Positions 28,052-36,248 of a stretch of DNA of 64,000 nt are shown in pieces. Position numbers and translations under genes: made by a program. Location of the stretch: the NCBI RefSeq assembly GCF_900167045.1, contig NZ_FUXJ01000014.1, forward strand, positions 49,920 to 113,919, given 5' to 3'. Origin of the DNA: Legionella maceachernii (GTDB lineage: Bacteria > Pseudomonadota > Gammaproteobacteria > Legionellales > Legionellaceae). The stretch's first letter is position 1, and each line of letters opens with the position of its first letter. The notes under the pieces are model-generated. The model was not told the DNA's origin, searched no databases, and saw nothing but the letters and a program-made list of their open reading frames with translations.

Positions 28052-28585
28052 ATGAATAGTATTGATATTGTCCAAATGCTCGGCAATTTAAGCCGATCGC
28101 TGTTCCCCGTTCAACACCTACTTTCAGGTTTTGCTTATGTCATGGGTATTTTGTGTTTTATGGTAGCATTGGCAAAACTTAAAAAAATCGGCCAATCTGC
28201 TGGTCGAGGCTCACAAGAAAAAATTATGGTACCTCTTGCATACATTATCGGAGGTGCAATCCTCATTTTTTTGCCCTCAGGTGTTACTTCTTTAGCAAAC
28301 ACCACGTTTGGCACGGGTAATATTCTTGCCTACACGAATTACAATCCCTATAACATTTATAGTTCCATGGGCTTAATTATTCAAACTGCTGGATTAATTT
28401 GGTTTATTCGCGGTTGTGTTTTGCTCGTAGGGGCTAGTCATCCCAATGTAAAGCATGGATCAAAGGGGTTAGCTTTTCTTTTTGCAGGAATATTAGCCAT
28501 GAATTTTCAGAGTACGGCTGCTTTCTTAAATACGGTCATGGGAGGACTAGAGTCGCTCACAATGACCATCGCAACGAATTTTTAG
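28052..28585 (+). CDS. dotV: Dot/Icm type IVB secretion inner-membrane protein, DotV (IcmC/DotE-like)
   Basis: A 177-residue protein with four hydrophobic segments (about 20-42, 62-85, 105-128, 138-158) and the LSRSLFPVQHLLSGFAYVMG opening of the IcmC/DotE-like family. DotV and IcmC are paralogous inner-membrane proteins of the Dot/Icm type IVB system, and in L. pneumophila dotV lies outside the two main dot/icm regions, just beyond proA, aldolase and a reductase gene (from memory). The same order occurs here, which supports DotV over IcmC. No ribosome site is visible, and TATAAT (28040-28045) is only six bases before ATG. The gene converges on the DUF3579 gene with adjoining stops. Confidence 0.8.
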   Translation: MNSIDIVQMLGNLSRSLFPVQHLLSGFAYVMGILCFMVALAKLKKIGQSAGRGSQEKIMVPLAYIIGGAILIFLPSGVTSLANTTFGTGNILAYTNYNPYNIYSSMGLIIQTAGLIWFIRGCVLLVGASHPNVKHGSKGLAFLFAGILAMNFQSTAAFLNTVMGGLESLTMTIATNF

Positions 28586-28867
28586 CTATTCTTCTTCACC
28601 ACAAATTTTAAGATTATTTGCTTTTGCAAAATCCAAAATCGCTTTATAAACTTGTGGACTTGATTCTTTCAATTTGGGGTCAAGCAAGACGCATTTATAT
28701 CCTTCGGTATTAACGCTTGGTTGAAGAAGAGGTGAATAATGGATTCGTCTATTTTCAAAGCTTGCTAAAGAGCCACTCATCCGTTCAGCCCAGTCGCTAG
28801 GGCGAAATGGCTTCCCTTGGGGAGTGATGCCCTCGATAATAATTTTTTTATCTTTAGAGTCGACCAT
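28586..28867 (-). CDS. DUF3579 family small protein
   Basis: A 93-residue soluble protein that matches the DUF3579 pattern: IIIEGITPQGKPFRPSDWAERM, RIHYSPLLQP, YKCVLLDPKL and ILDFAKANNLKI. The family occurs in beta- and gammaproteobacteria with no established function. The stop codon abuts that of dotV, so the genes converge without spacer. No operon partner is visible. Confidence 0.85.
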   Translation of the reverse strand: MVDSKDKKIIIEGITPQGKPFRPSDWAERMSGSLASFENRRIHYSPLLQPSVNTEGYKCVLLDPKLKESSPQVYKAILDFAKANNLKICGEEE

Positions 28868-29076
28868 GATGGATGCAATTTAAAAACAGTATGCCTATTA
28901 TAGCATCAATTACAGAAACAACAGAAACTCTCCTGCGACAAATCGTGTTTGTATGAAAACAATGAATCATTGACGTGAATTTTTTCTGTATAGCCACATA
29001 CTGAGACAACGAAACATAGCAGGTCTCTGGACGAGTATGTTAGCATGTATCATTTTTTGATGATCGGGTATTAGTT

Positions 29077-29826
29077 GTGAATCATAAAGAGAGCCATTCA
29101 GGCATTTACTTATTACCGAATCTGTTTACGACAGCCAGTTTATTTGCTGCATTTTATTCAATTGTGGCTTCGCTGAAATCACAATACGAAACGGCTGCTA
29201 TCGCCATTTTTATTGGGATGATTGCGGATGGATTGGATGGGCGTATTGCACGTTTAACTAACACGCAAACTGCTTTTGGCGGCGAATACGACAGCCTATC
29301 CGATATGGTCACTTTTGGTGTGGCTCCTGCCCTGCTGACTTACAGTTGGAATTTACATAAATTGGGTAAAATTGGCTGGCTTGTGGCCTTCATGTATACT
29401 GCTGCGGTGGCCTTGCGATTGGCACGGTTTAACACGCAACTTGCTACTGCAGATAAACGCTACTTTCAAGGGCTTGCTTGCCCAACTGCCGCTGCCATTG
29501 TCTCTTCCTTCACCTGGGTTTGTTATCAAAACCAACTGGAACATTTTGTTTTTTCCATAGTGACAGCCGTTCTTACTTTTATTGCGGCAGTGCTGATGGT
29601 GAGCAACATTCGGTATTACAGTTTTAAAGAAATCGATTTTAAAGGAAAAGTACCTTTTCTCTATCTTTTACTGATGATTATTTTATTTGTAGCCGTTGCG
29701 GTGAATCCGTCATTGATTTTATTTTTAGGTGCGATAATTTACGCTTCATCAGGACCTTTGCAAACGTTATATGGTTTGCATCGCATGCGAAAGCAACGGA
29801 AGCAACATCCAGAGGAAAAACCTTAA
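29077..29826 (+). CDS. pssA: CDP-diacylglycerol-serine O-phosphatidyltransferase PssA
   Basis: A 249-residue integral membrane CDP-alcohol phosphatidyltransferase that makes phosphatidylserine, precursor of phosphatidylethanolamine. The signature DGxxAR(x8)GxxxD(x3)D reads as DGRIARLTNTQTAFG then EYDSLSD. The N-terminus IYLLPNLFTTASLFAAFYSI is typical of type II PssA, and six or more hydrophobic helices follow. The start is GTG 29077; no ATG fits in this frame. CdsA, which makes its substrate, is encoded at 49.2 kb and PlsY at 0.5 kb. Confidence 0.94.
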   Translation: MNHKESHSGIYLLPNLFTTASLFAAFYSIVASLKSQYETAAIAIFIGMIADGLDGRIARLTNTQTAFGGEYDSLSDMVTFGVAPALLTYSWNLHKLGKIGWLVAFMYTAAVALRLARFNTQLATADKRYFQGLACPTAAAIVSSFTWVCYQNQLEHFVFSIVTAVLTFIAAVLMVSNIRYYSFKEIDFKGKVPFLYLLLMIILFVAVAVNPSLILFLGAIIYASSGPLQTLYGLHRMRKQRKQHPEEKP

Positions 29827-29875
29827 AGGTAAAATAAGGAAAGCTATTTGGAGCACGCTGATTAGATAAGAAATC

Positions 29876-29925
29876 GGCGCTATCACGATGTATAGCGCTT
29901 TACGCGCGATAGCCAAGCTTTTTTT
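29876..29925 (+). terminator. possible terminator after pssA
   Basis: GGCGCTATC (29876-29884) can pair imperfectly with GATAGCC (29908-29914), with an inner TAGCGC/GCG stretch, and a run of seven T follows at 29919-29925. The stem has a bulge, so the call is moderate. The following 60 bases hold a second repeat with CCCGCGGTCA, the core also seen near 55528. Confidence 0.45.
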
Positions 29926-29989
29926 GAAGTCCACGGACAATCCCGCGGTCAGGACGTGGTTAAGCGCGTTGTGTTTTCGTTTATGTTGA

Positions 29990-30259
29990 CTACTCGGGTT
30001 CGCCAAAGCGATTATTCACTAATTCCACAATCGCTTGTTCCATTTCAGTCTCATCAGGCCCTTCTATGCATAAAGTCAATTCACAACCTTTATTGGCAGC
30101 AAGCATCATTACCCCCATAATGCTTTTGCCATTCACAGTTTGAGAATCTTTTTTGACCTCAATATGACTTTGAAATCGTGATGTCGTCGAAACGAATTTT
30201 GCAGAAGCTCGAGCGTGCAATCCTAATTTATTAATGATTTTAATTTTAGTTTCTCTCAT
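29990..30259 (-). CDS. ptsH: HPr-family phosphocarrier (NPr)
   Basis: An 89-residue phosphocarrier. Phosphorylation site H15 in LGLHARAS and Ser46 in NGKSIMGVM are both at the standard positions when translation starts at ATG 30259; an upstream in-frame start at 30328 would add 23 atypical residues. It follows rpoN-hpf-ptsN on the same strand, so it most likely belongs to the nitrogen PTS and passes phosphate from PtsP to PtsN, instead of sugar transport. The rapZ gene normally between ptsN and this gene in E. coli is missing. It ends 164 bases from pssA, convergent. Confidence 0.93.
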   Translation of the reverse strand: MRETKIKIINKLGLHARASAKFVSTTSRFQSHIEVKKDSQTVNGKSIMGVMMLAANKGCELTLCIEGPDETEMEQAIVELVNNRFGEPE

Positions 30260-30555
30260 AGTGTGCAATCTATCATGTGCTGTAATTTTATACAATGGAA
30301 AAAGTAATAAATCGTCACAATTAGTCATGATTTATTTAAAAGTTATTAATTCTACTCACAAAAGTTTTTTTAAATTTATTTTACATCCTTAATGTTTTTT
30401 AGGTTTTCTGCAAGATAATTCGTTTCACGCAGGCTTCTAATGTATTTCAGTAGGGGTTTCATGATGTCGTGGAGGAGAAGCAGCAAGAATGGTCCATACT
30501 GTTTTTTATGCGGTATTGGCTATTCTCCATTAATAGAGAGCAGATAGTCGTATGT

Positions 30556-31026
30556 TTATGCGGGTGCGCCTAATTTTTCTTGAGAAACCAGCAGATGATA
30601 AAATTCTTCTTGGTTATTCACTTGTCGGCATGCTTCACGGAAGGAAGGGGTGCTGAATTGCTTAACAATTTCTCCTAGTATTTTTAAATGCTGCTCGGTT
30701 TGATCTTGAGGAACTAAAAGACCAATCACTAAATCAACGGGTTGCTTATCCGCAGCACCAAAATCAACGGGATTCAATAATCGAATGACACACGCGATCG
30801 GTTTCTCAAGGCACGTGGTACGTACATGAGGAATAGTAATGCCTTGCCCAATGGCGGTGCTTCCCAGAGATTCTCTTTTCCAATAAGCTTCGAATAATTC
30901 CTCTGGATTAAGATGAGGATGATTTTGACATAGCAGCTGGCTCAATTTGAGTAATACGGCCATTTTGCTTTGTGATACGGCATCAATATAAACAGTGTTT
31001 ATATTGATAAGCTGACGAAGGGGCAT
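30556..31026 (-). CDS. ptsN: nitrogen-regulatory PTS protein EIIA(Ntr), PtsN
   Basis: A 156-residue PTS EIIA type-2 domain. The phosphorylated histidine is H67 in STAIGQGITIPHVR; CVIRLLNPVDFGAADKQPVDLVIGLLVPQ and LKILGEIVKQFSTPSFR are standard. PtsN is a regulatory phosphoacceptor that modulates potassium transport and stress responses in proteobacteria and is not a sugar importer. It lies downstream of hpf on the same strand with a 174-base gap that contains an imperfect hairpin (ACCCGGTTG against CAATCGGGT near 31138-31166). Confidence 0.93.
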   Translation of the reverse strand: MPLRQLININTVYIDAVSQSKMAVLLKLSQLLCQNHPHLNPEELFEAYWKRESLGSTAIGQGITIPHVRTTCLEKPIACVIRLLNPVDFGAADKQPVDLVIGLLVPQDQTEQHLKILGEIVKQFSTPSFREACRQVNNQEEFYHLLVSQEKLGAPA

Positions 31027-31200
31027 AGCAATTTCTGAGCAAAATAAAGACTGAATTATTTTAACGCTGCTTCAGCTGGCTGGCAAGTAAGAATCGGTTG
31101 TGAACCAAGGATAAAGGGCTAGAAGATCACTTCGTAACCCGGTTGTCGCTGCGCGCCAATCGGGTCACATTCTTTCAGGCAACACTGTGAATAAAACTCC

Positions 31201-31494
31201 TTATTCACGGTGGTTTTGAATTTTTTCCTTATGCTTGATAAGTTGCCTATCTAATTTGTCGATTAAACCATCAATTGACGCATACATATCTTCCGACTCG
31301 GAGCGTGCATGCAATTCACCTCTTGCGACATTAATGGATGCTTCAACAATCTGATTCAATTTTTGTACATCGAAAATGACGTGAATAGAAGTAATTTTGT
31401 CAAAGTGTTTTTCTAATTTATTCAGCTTATCTTCAGCATAAGATCGCAAAGCAGGGGTGATTTCGATATTATGGCCAGTGAAGTGGATCTGCAT
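31201..31494 (-). CDS. hpf: ribosome hibernation-promoting factor, short form
   Basis: A 97-residue protein matching short HPF/YfiA: MQIHFTGHNIEITPALRSYAEDKLNKLEKHFDKI type N-terminus, then IHVIFDVQK and ARGELHARSESEDMYASIDGLIDKLDRQL. Short HPF binds the 30S decoding region and promotes 100S dimers in stationary phase. It is 22 bases after rpoN, and an rpoN-hpf-ptsN order is conserved in Gammaproteobacteria. Ribosome site GGAGAA lies just before the ATG. Confidence 0.95.
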   Translation of the reverse strand: MQIHFTGHNIEITPALRSYAEDKLNKLEKHFDKITSIHVIFDVQKLNQIVEASINVARGELHARSESEDMYASIDGLIDKLDRQLIKHKEKIQNHRE

Positions 31495-31516
31495 AACGTT
31501 CTCCTTCGATTAAAAT

Positions 31517-32905
31517 CTAACTACGAATGGTTTTGCGTTCATTGGATGGGGCGATGCCCATTGCTTCGCGGTATTTGGCAACGGTCCGGCGTGCGACTTG
31601 AATACCTTGCTCACCAATAAGCTGAGCAATTTTACTGTCGCTCAGTGGTTTTTTCCGATTTTCTGCTGCAATCAATTTTTTAATGACAGCCCGAATAGCC
31701 GTTGATGAACATTCTCCGCCACTTATGGTCCCTACGTGACTTGAGAAAAAATATTTTAACTCAAAGACGCCGCGAGGGGTATGCATAAATTTCTGTGTCG
31801 TCACGCGAGAAATAGTGGATTCATGCATATCTAAGGCTTGGGCGACGTCATTTAGAATAAGAGGCTTCATGGCTTCCTCACCATGCTCCAAAAAATCCTG
31901 TTGATATTCAACAATACATCGAGCAACCTTGAGGAGGGTTTCTTGACGGCTCTGGATGCTTTTCAAAAACCAGCGCGCTTCTTGCAAATTATTTTTTAGA
32001 AACTGATTGTCTGCACTATTATCAGCGCGTTGAATAAGCGAAGCATAATGATTATTGATGCTCAAACGAGGCAATGTGCTAGGATTCAAAGAGGCTTGCC
32101 AGAGACCATCAATCTTTTTCACCGTAATATCGGGAATAATGTACTCTGTGACTTCTTGCTGAATTAAATTTCCGGGTTTTGGATTTAAGCGCTGAATAAT
32201 TTGCAGGGCTTTATCCAGATGGGCTTCATCGATTTGATGGTTTTTCATCAATTGCCGATAATTATGCTGACCAAGCAATTCAATGTCATTACGAATAATT
32301 TGTTTGGCTAAATCAACATCTGCATTAGTAGGTAACTGGTCTAGCTGTATTAATAAAGTTTCAGCAAGATTGTACGAAGCACAGCCAACAGGATCAAAAT
32401 GTTGTAAACGATGGCGAACAACTTCAATTTCCTCTAGATCTAAAGGATGAGTTTCACTGTCTAAACTGGCATGCAGCTCAGCTAAAGACAAAGTAAGAAA
32501 GCCGTCATCGTCAATTGCGTCAATGATTGAGGTAGCGATAACCCGATCCACATCGCTCATTGGCGTTAAATCAAGTTGCCAGCGCAAATGATCCTGTAAA
32601 TTGGTCGTTGTGGAATACAAGTTCTCATAATTAATATCAATATCTTCAAAACTTGCTTTTTTACTTGTGTTATAAAGCTGTGACCATTGAAAATCAGTAA
32701 ATTCATCAAGATTTTGTTTGTTTTCCGCGCGGGGTTCTTCTTTTTCTTCATTAGGGATTATTTCAAGCATGGGATTGGATTCAACAACTTGCTGAATCTC
32801 TTGTTGCAAGTCTATAGTGGATAATTGAAGCAGGCGGATAGCTTGTTGTAATTGTGGAGTAAGAGTTAGTTGTTGACTAATGCTCAATTGCAACGACGGT
32901 TTCAT
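31517..32905 (-). CDS. rpoN: RNA polymerase sigma-54 factor RpoN
   Basis: A 462-residue sigma-54. The Gln/Leu-rich activator-interacting region I (LQLSISQQLTLTPQLQQAIRLLQLS) is followed by an acidic linker, the core-binding domain (about 110-290), the HTH (LNDVAQALDMHESTISRVTTQKFMHTPRG type) and the RpoN box ARRTVAKYRE (about 438-447) that reads the -24 element. In Legionella it drives flagellar and other activator-dependent genes. It heads the rpoN-hpf-ptsN-ptsH block. No partner enhancer-binding protein is present in the window. Confidence 0.97.
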   Translation of the reverse strand: MKPSLQLSISQQLTLTPQLQQAIRLLQLSTIDLQQEIQQVVESNPMLEIIPNEEKEEPRAENKQNLDEFTDFQWSQLYNTSKKASFEDIDINYENLYSTTTNLQDHLRWQLDLTPMSDVDRVIATSIIDAIDDDGFLTLSLAELHASLDSETHPLDLEEIEVVRHRLQHFDPVGCASYNLAETLLIQLDQLPTNADVDLAKQIIRNDIELLGQHNYRQLMKNHQIDEAHLDKALQIIQRLNPKPGNLIQQEVTEYIIPDITVKKIDGLWQASLNPSTLPRLSINNHYASLIQRADNSADNQFLKNNLQEARWFLKSIQSRQETLLKVARCIVEYQQDFLEHGEEAMKPLILNDVAQALDMHESTISRVTTQKFMHTPRGVFELKYFFSSHVGTISGGECSSTAIRAVIKKLIAAENRKKPLSDSKIAQLIGEQGIQVARRTVAKYREAMGIAPSNERKTIRS

Positions 32906-33086
32906 GCAAATCCTCTTTATTGTTTTTCCTCGCTTTTCTTAAGTTTAACCGATCCGAGGCGATTATCCAGTAGGAATTTAAAGCAATTTGCAAACAGAAT
33001 GGAGTAATGTTGGCTTCTAAGTGCACCAACCGATAGATGTGAAAAAAATTTGGACGTTTGCAGAGCCATTTCGCTCTTCATACCTA

Positions 33087-33161
33087 GGTTGGGCCTTGGC
33101 CTTTGGCCCAACATTGGACTCTGCTTAAAACACTAACTTCTGTTGGGCCAAGGCCCAACCT
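33087..33161. repeat. paired palindromic repeat between rpoN and rpmG
   Basis: Two palindromes built on GTTGGGCC/GGCCCAAC: one at 33088-33112 with a 9-base loop, the other at 33142-33159 with a 2-base loop. They are also inverted copies of each other (AGGTTGGGCCTTGG at 33087-33100 against 33148-33161), so one long cruciform can form. This is REP-like. Confidence 0.8.
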
Positions 33162-33186
33162 GCATTGTATTGCTTAATTTTCAGAG

Positions 33187-33351
33187 CTATTTAATTTTCT
33201 TCTCTTTAAATATAACGTGTTTACGAGCGATAGGATCGTATTTCTTTAACTCTAATTTTTCAGGATTATTCCGAGGATTTTTAGTTGTGGTATAGAAATA
33301 ACCAGTATCCGCGGTTGATTCCATTTTAACTTTAATAGTAACACCTGCCAT
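33187..33351 (-). CDS. rpmG: 50S ribosomal protein L33
   Basis: A 54-residue protein read on the minus strand from ATG 33351 to TAG 33187-33189. It begins [20 protein letters not shown], continues [20 protein letters not shown] and ends in a Lys-rich tail, the standard non-zinc (C-minus) L33 without CxxC pairs. It lies 15 bases downstream of rpmB, the usual rpmB-rpmG pair. It is easily missed because of its size. Confidence 0.95.
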   Translation of the reverse strand: MAGVTIKVKMESTADTGYFYTTTKNPRNNPEKLELKKYDPIARKHVIFKEKKIK

Positions 33352-33366
33352 AATTTTCCCCTTGAA

Positions 33367-33603
33367 TTAAACCTTTTCGCCTTTAGCTCGGAGCATGTCG
33401 AGAACGGCTTTAATTCCTAATTTATCAATAATACGCATGCCTTTAGTGCTTACTTTTAGACATACAAATCGTTTTTCTTCTTCAACCCAAAAGCGGTGCT
33501 GTTTGATATTGGGCAGAAAGCGGCGTTTTGTTTTGTTATTGGCGTGCGAAACATTATTGCCTGTAGTTGGTCGCTTGCCAGTAACCTGACATACTCTTGA
33601 CAT
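33367..33603 (-). CDS. rpmB: 50S ribosomal protein L28
   Basis: A 78-residue L28: [20 protein letters not shown] opening, [21 protein letters not shown] middle, and [19 protein letters not shown] end, equal to the E. coli length. Only one Cys is present, so it is not the zinc-binding CxxC form, matching the L33 form next to it. A GGAG ribosome site lies before ATG. rpmB and rpmG are co-transcribed in most gammaproteobacteria. Confidence 0.97.
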   Translation of the reverse strand: MSRVCQVTGKRPTTGNNVSHANNKTKRRFLPNIKQHRFWVEEEKRFVCLKVSTKGMRIIDKLGIKAVLDMLRAKGEKV

Positions 33604-33921
33604 GTTGTTACTCCAAAGTATTCGTAGATTTAAGTCAGCTTTGTATAAATCGGGACATCGCGTCTTGTGTTATGCGAAAATTTCCAACACAAGCCAGACA
33701 AATCAGCCGGGTGTAAAATACAAGAGCGGTTTTATAGCAAAAAACGTCGAATTATGCAAGATTTTCTCTCATTTTTAAAAATACATGAAAGTGGAAAAGA
33801 AATAGGGAAAGTAAGAGGAATACGATATCGATTGGATATATTTTCGACAAATAGCATTTTAATGATCGCAAAATAACTATAAATGAGTATAATCTGCCCA
33901 AATAAAACAAAGAGCTGATGC
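33604..33921. other. 318-base divergent region between rpmB and trmB
   Basis: No gene supported. It contains an 8-bp inverted repeat CTTGTGTT (33664-33671)/AACACAAG (33686-33693) with a 14-base loop, upstream of rpmB, and A/T-rich sequence before trmB. Short open frames on both strands lack ribosome sites and protein character. Confidence 0.5.
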
Positions 33922-34593
33922 ATGCAACGAACAATTAAAAGTTATGTGCTACGAGGTGGGCGGGTGAGTCATCGACAGCAGCTTGCCTTGGAGCACTTGT
34001 TACCCACGTACGAGCTATCCGTAGAACAGGGTTTCTGGGACCTCCAATCGATTTTTGGTAGAAAAGCTAAGACTATTGTGGAGGTGGGTTTTGGTATGGG
34101 GGCTTCTTTAGTAGCAATGGCACAGCAGCAACCCGAATGCAATTTCATCGGAATCGAGGTTCATAAAGCAGGCATTGGTAGTTTGGTCGCTGATCTATAT
34201 GAGCAGGCGATAACGAATGTGCGAGTGGTCTCTAAAGATGCCGTGGAAGTATTAAAGCATCATGTACCCGATGAGTCGTTGGCTGGCGTTCAAATTTTTT
34301 TTCCTGATCCTTGGCCTAAGAAACGGCATCATAAACGGCGGTTGATCCAAGCCGAATTTGTTGAGTTACTGGTGCGGCGGCTTGAAATGGGTGGTTTTAT
34401 TCATTGTGCTACCGATTGGCAAGATTATGCTGAGCACATGAAGCTGGTTTTATCTCAGCAACAGCGGCTAATCAATCAACAAACGGATGGTGATTTTTCA
34501 CCACGACCTATTACTCGACCATTAACTAAATTTGAACAGCGAGGGCAGCGATTAGGCCATGGGGTATGGGATTTAATCTACATTAAAAAGTGA
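33922..34593 (+). CDS. trmB: tRNA (guanine-N7)-methyltransferase TrmB
   Basis: A 223-residue SAM methyltransferase that makes m7G46 in tRNA variable loops. The N-terminal YVLRGGRVSHRQQLALE is typical, motif I is IVEVGFGMGASLVAMA, NFIGIEVHKAGIGSL follows, and the catalytic/tRNA-binding IFFPDPWPKKRHHKRRLI and a C-terminal PITRPLTKFEQRGQRLGHGVWDL are present. The sequence is full length. It is followed at 80 bases by the ankyrin gene on the same strand. Confidence 0.96.
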   Translation: MQRTIKSYVLRGGRVSHRQQLALEHLLPTYELSVEQGFWDLQSIFGRKAKTIVEVGFGMGASLVAMAQQQPECNFIGIEVHKAGIGSLVADLYEQAITNVRVVSKDAVEVLKHHVPDESLAGVQIFFPDPWPKKRHHKRRLIQAEFVELLVRRLEMGGFIHCATDWQDYAEHMKLVLSQQQRLINQQTDGDFSPRPITRPLTKFEQRGQRLGHGVWDLIYIKK

Positions 34594-34672
34594 ATGAATC
34601 TGCAGAATCAATTACTATCTTGCAGGGGGTTCACTCGAATTGCCCCTACTGTAAATTAGAGGAATCCAAGCG

Positions 34673-36154
34673 ATGCGATCATTCTCAGAACTCGAAGAAG
34701 CTATAACTGCTGGACTGGAAGGATTTAATTCTTTTATTTCCGAGGAAATGTCAGCAGATGAGCATTTCTTAAGACGTCGATTCTCTTTCAAAAAAAATAA
34801 GCAGATTACTGTTTTAAATTATCTTATTTATAAGCATCAGACCGGGTTTGGCAAACCTAAAATGCGAAAGCATATCGAGATGCTTCTGAATAAGGGAGCC
34901 GACTTTAACTCGGATTGTTCCATTCATTTATTATTGCGTCTTAAGAAGCTGGAATTATTTTCACTTTTTTTAAGGCCAGACAGTGAACACGTGGAAGCGG
35001 AGAGTTTACCTGTCCAATGCATTGATTTTGATGGCACGGATATTGAAGGCCGCACACTGCTATCTCGAGCGATTGATACCGGGGACCCTAAGATTTTGAG
35101 TGTCCTCCTTAGAAACAATTTCCGAATTGATATAAATAAACCAAATCGTATTCCTATGGGAGGACAAACTGCAGAAATTCAGCCATTGCATCAAGCAGCG
35201 ATCAATGATTTTCCGCAGGCAATTTACTACTTACTGGAAAAGGGTGCCATCATCGATAGCCCTTGCGGTGCATTTGACGAAACTCCGCTCTTGTTAGCAG
35301 CTCGATTAGGGAAAATTAAGTCATTAGAGGTTTTGCTTACCGCTACTATGAGTAAGAATTGTTTGAATTTAGAAGCAACGAACAATCAATCGGACAGACC
35401 CATTGATTTACTTTGTAAACGCTTGGAAGAGAAAAAAAATCCTGAAGAAGCATTATATGGAATAGCCATGCTGCTTTGTCATGGGGCTAAAGTGCCACGC
35501 GAAGAGCGGTTCAGGAACCTATTGATAAAGCATCGCTTTGCTTTGATTGATGAAGTAGAAAGATACAAGAATCAGACAGGACATTCGATAGCTAAGTTTG
35601 TCAGGGCTTGTCATAATAAAAATAATCCATTACATGACATCATTTACGCGAATACCTGGCTTCATACCATCTGGCGTTATTCTTGCCTGCAGTGGATATG
35701 GCACCTATTGGGTTTCCCTTGTGATGAGGCGTTTCGTATTGAAAAGTTAGTGTACGGAGGGCCTGATGCAATAGATCCTCTGAGCACATCAGAGTTTACC
35801 CCGCTTGATTCAATTAAAACGAACCGAACAAACCAGACTCACAAGAGCTCTTGTGCAACCAGCGAAAAACCTGCGGAAATCCGCTTAGCTGAAGAGCGTC
35901 CTGTCTTTACACAGGAAGAACGAAAATTTTCTGAATTTGTTTGGCGTTATTATCTGACCTGCAGATATTCTAAAGCACCTTGGAGTACCATGTACCGAAA
36001 ATTAACTTTAGGGGAATGCACCGATATTGAAGAAGTCCGTGAGTATTCAGATAAAACGGTAAACGCTACCACAACAACACGAACGATAATTAATGGGATG
36101 GATAAAAAAGGCCCTTCAGTGCATGAGAATTTACTTACCGGCATGAATTTATGA
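34673..36154 (+). CDS. ankyrin-repeat protein, candidate Dot/Icm effector (LegA12/AnkC-like)
   Basis: A 493-residue cytosolic-type protein without signal peptide. Ankyrin-like helices are visible at about 63-90 (RKHIEMLLNKGADFN), 118-150 (EGRTLLSRAIDTGDPKILSVLL), 165-200 (PLHQAAINDFPQAIYYLLEKGA) and 203-240 (DETPLLLAARLGKIKSLEVLL). The C-terminal half (from about 260) has no fold I recognise and ends in a polar stretch. In L. pneumophila I recall the ankyrin effector LegA12/AnkC near this place in the rpoN-trmB-hflK neighbourhood, which makes orthology plausible. Translocation cannot be read from sequence; no clear E-block is visible. A GAGGA ribosome site lies nine bases before ATG. Confidence 0.8.
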   Translation: MRSFSELEEAITAGLEGFNSFISEEMSADEHFLRRRFSFKKNKQITVLNYLIYKHQTGFGKPKMRKHIEMLLNKGADFNSDCSIHLLLRLKKLELFSLFLRPDSEHVEAESLPVQCIDFDGTDIEGRTLLSRAIDTGDPKILSVLLRNNFRIDINKPNRIPMGGQTAEIQPLHQAAINDFPQAIYYLLEKGAIIDSPCGAFDETPLLLAARLGKIKSLEVLLTATMSKNCLNLEATNNQSDRPIDLLCKRLEEKKNPEEALYGIAMLLCHGAKVPREERFRNLLIKHRFALIDEVERYKNQTGHSIAKFVRACHNKNNPLHDIIYANTWLHTIWRYSCLQWIWHLLGFPCDEAFRIEKLVYGGPDAIDPLSTSEFTPLDSIKTNRTNQTHKSSCATSEKPAEIRLAEERPVFTQEERKFSEFVWRYYLTCRYSKAPWSTMYRKLTLGECTDIEEVREYSDKTVNATTTTRTIINGMDKKGPSVHENLLTGMNL

Positions 36155-36248
36155 GATTTATTCGGCATACAGTAATTGACATTGACTTGCTTAAACCAAG
36201 CATACCCCCTAGAATTCTAGTTTTCGGTGTTTAAGGCGGGAGAGATAA

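Noticed and set aside
30387..30470. Short minus-strand sequence ending KPLLKYIRSLRETNYL-like between ptsN and ptsH
   Set aside because: Only about 28 to 40 codons, no ribosome site; may be a remnant but cannot be named, so not listed as a gene.
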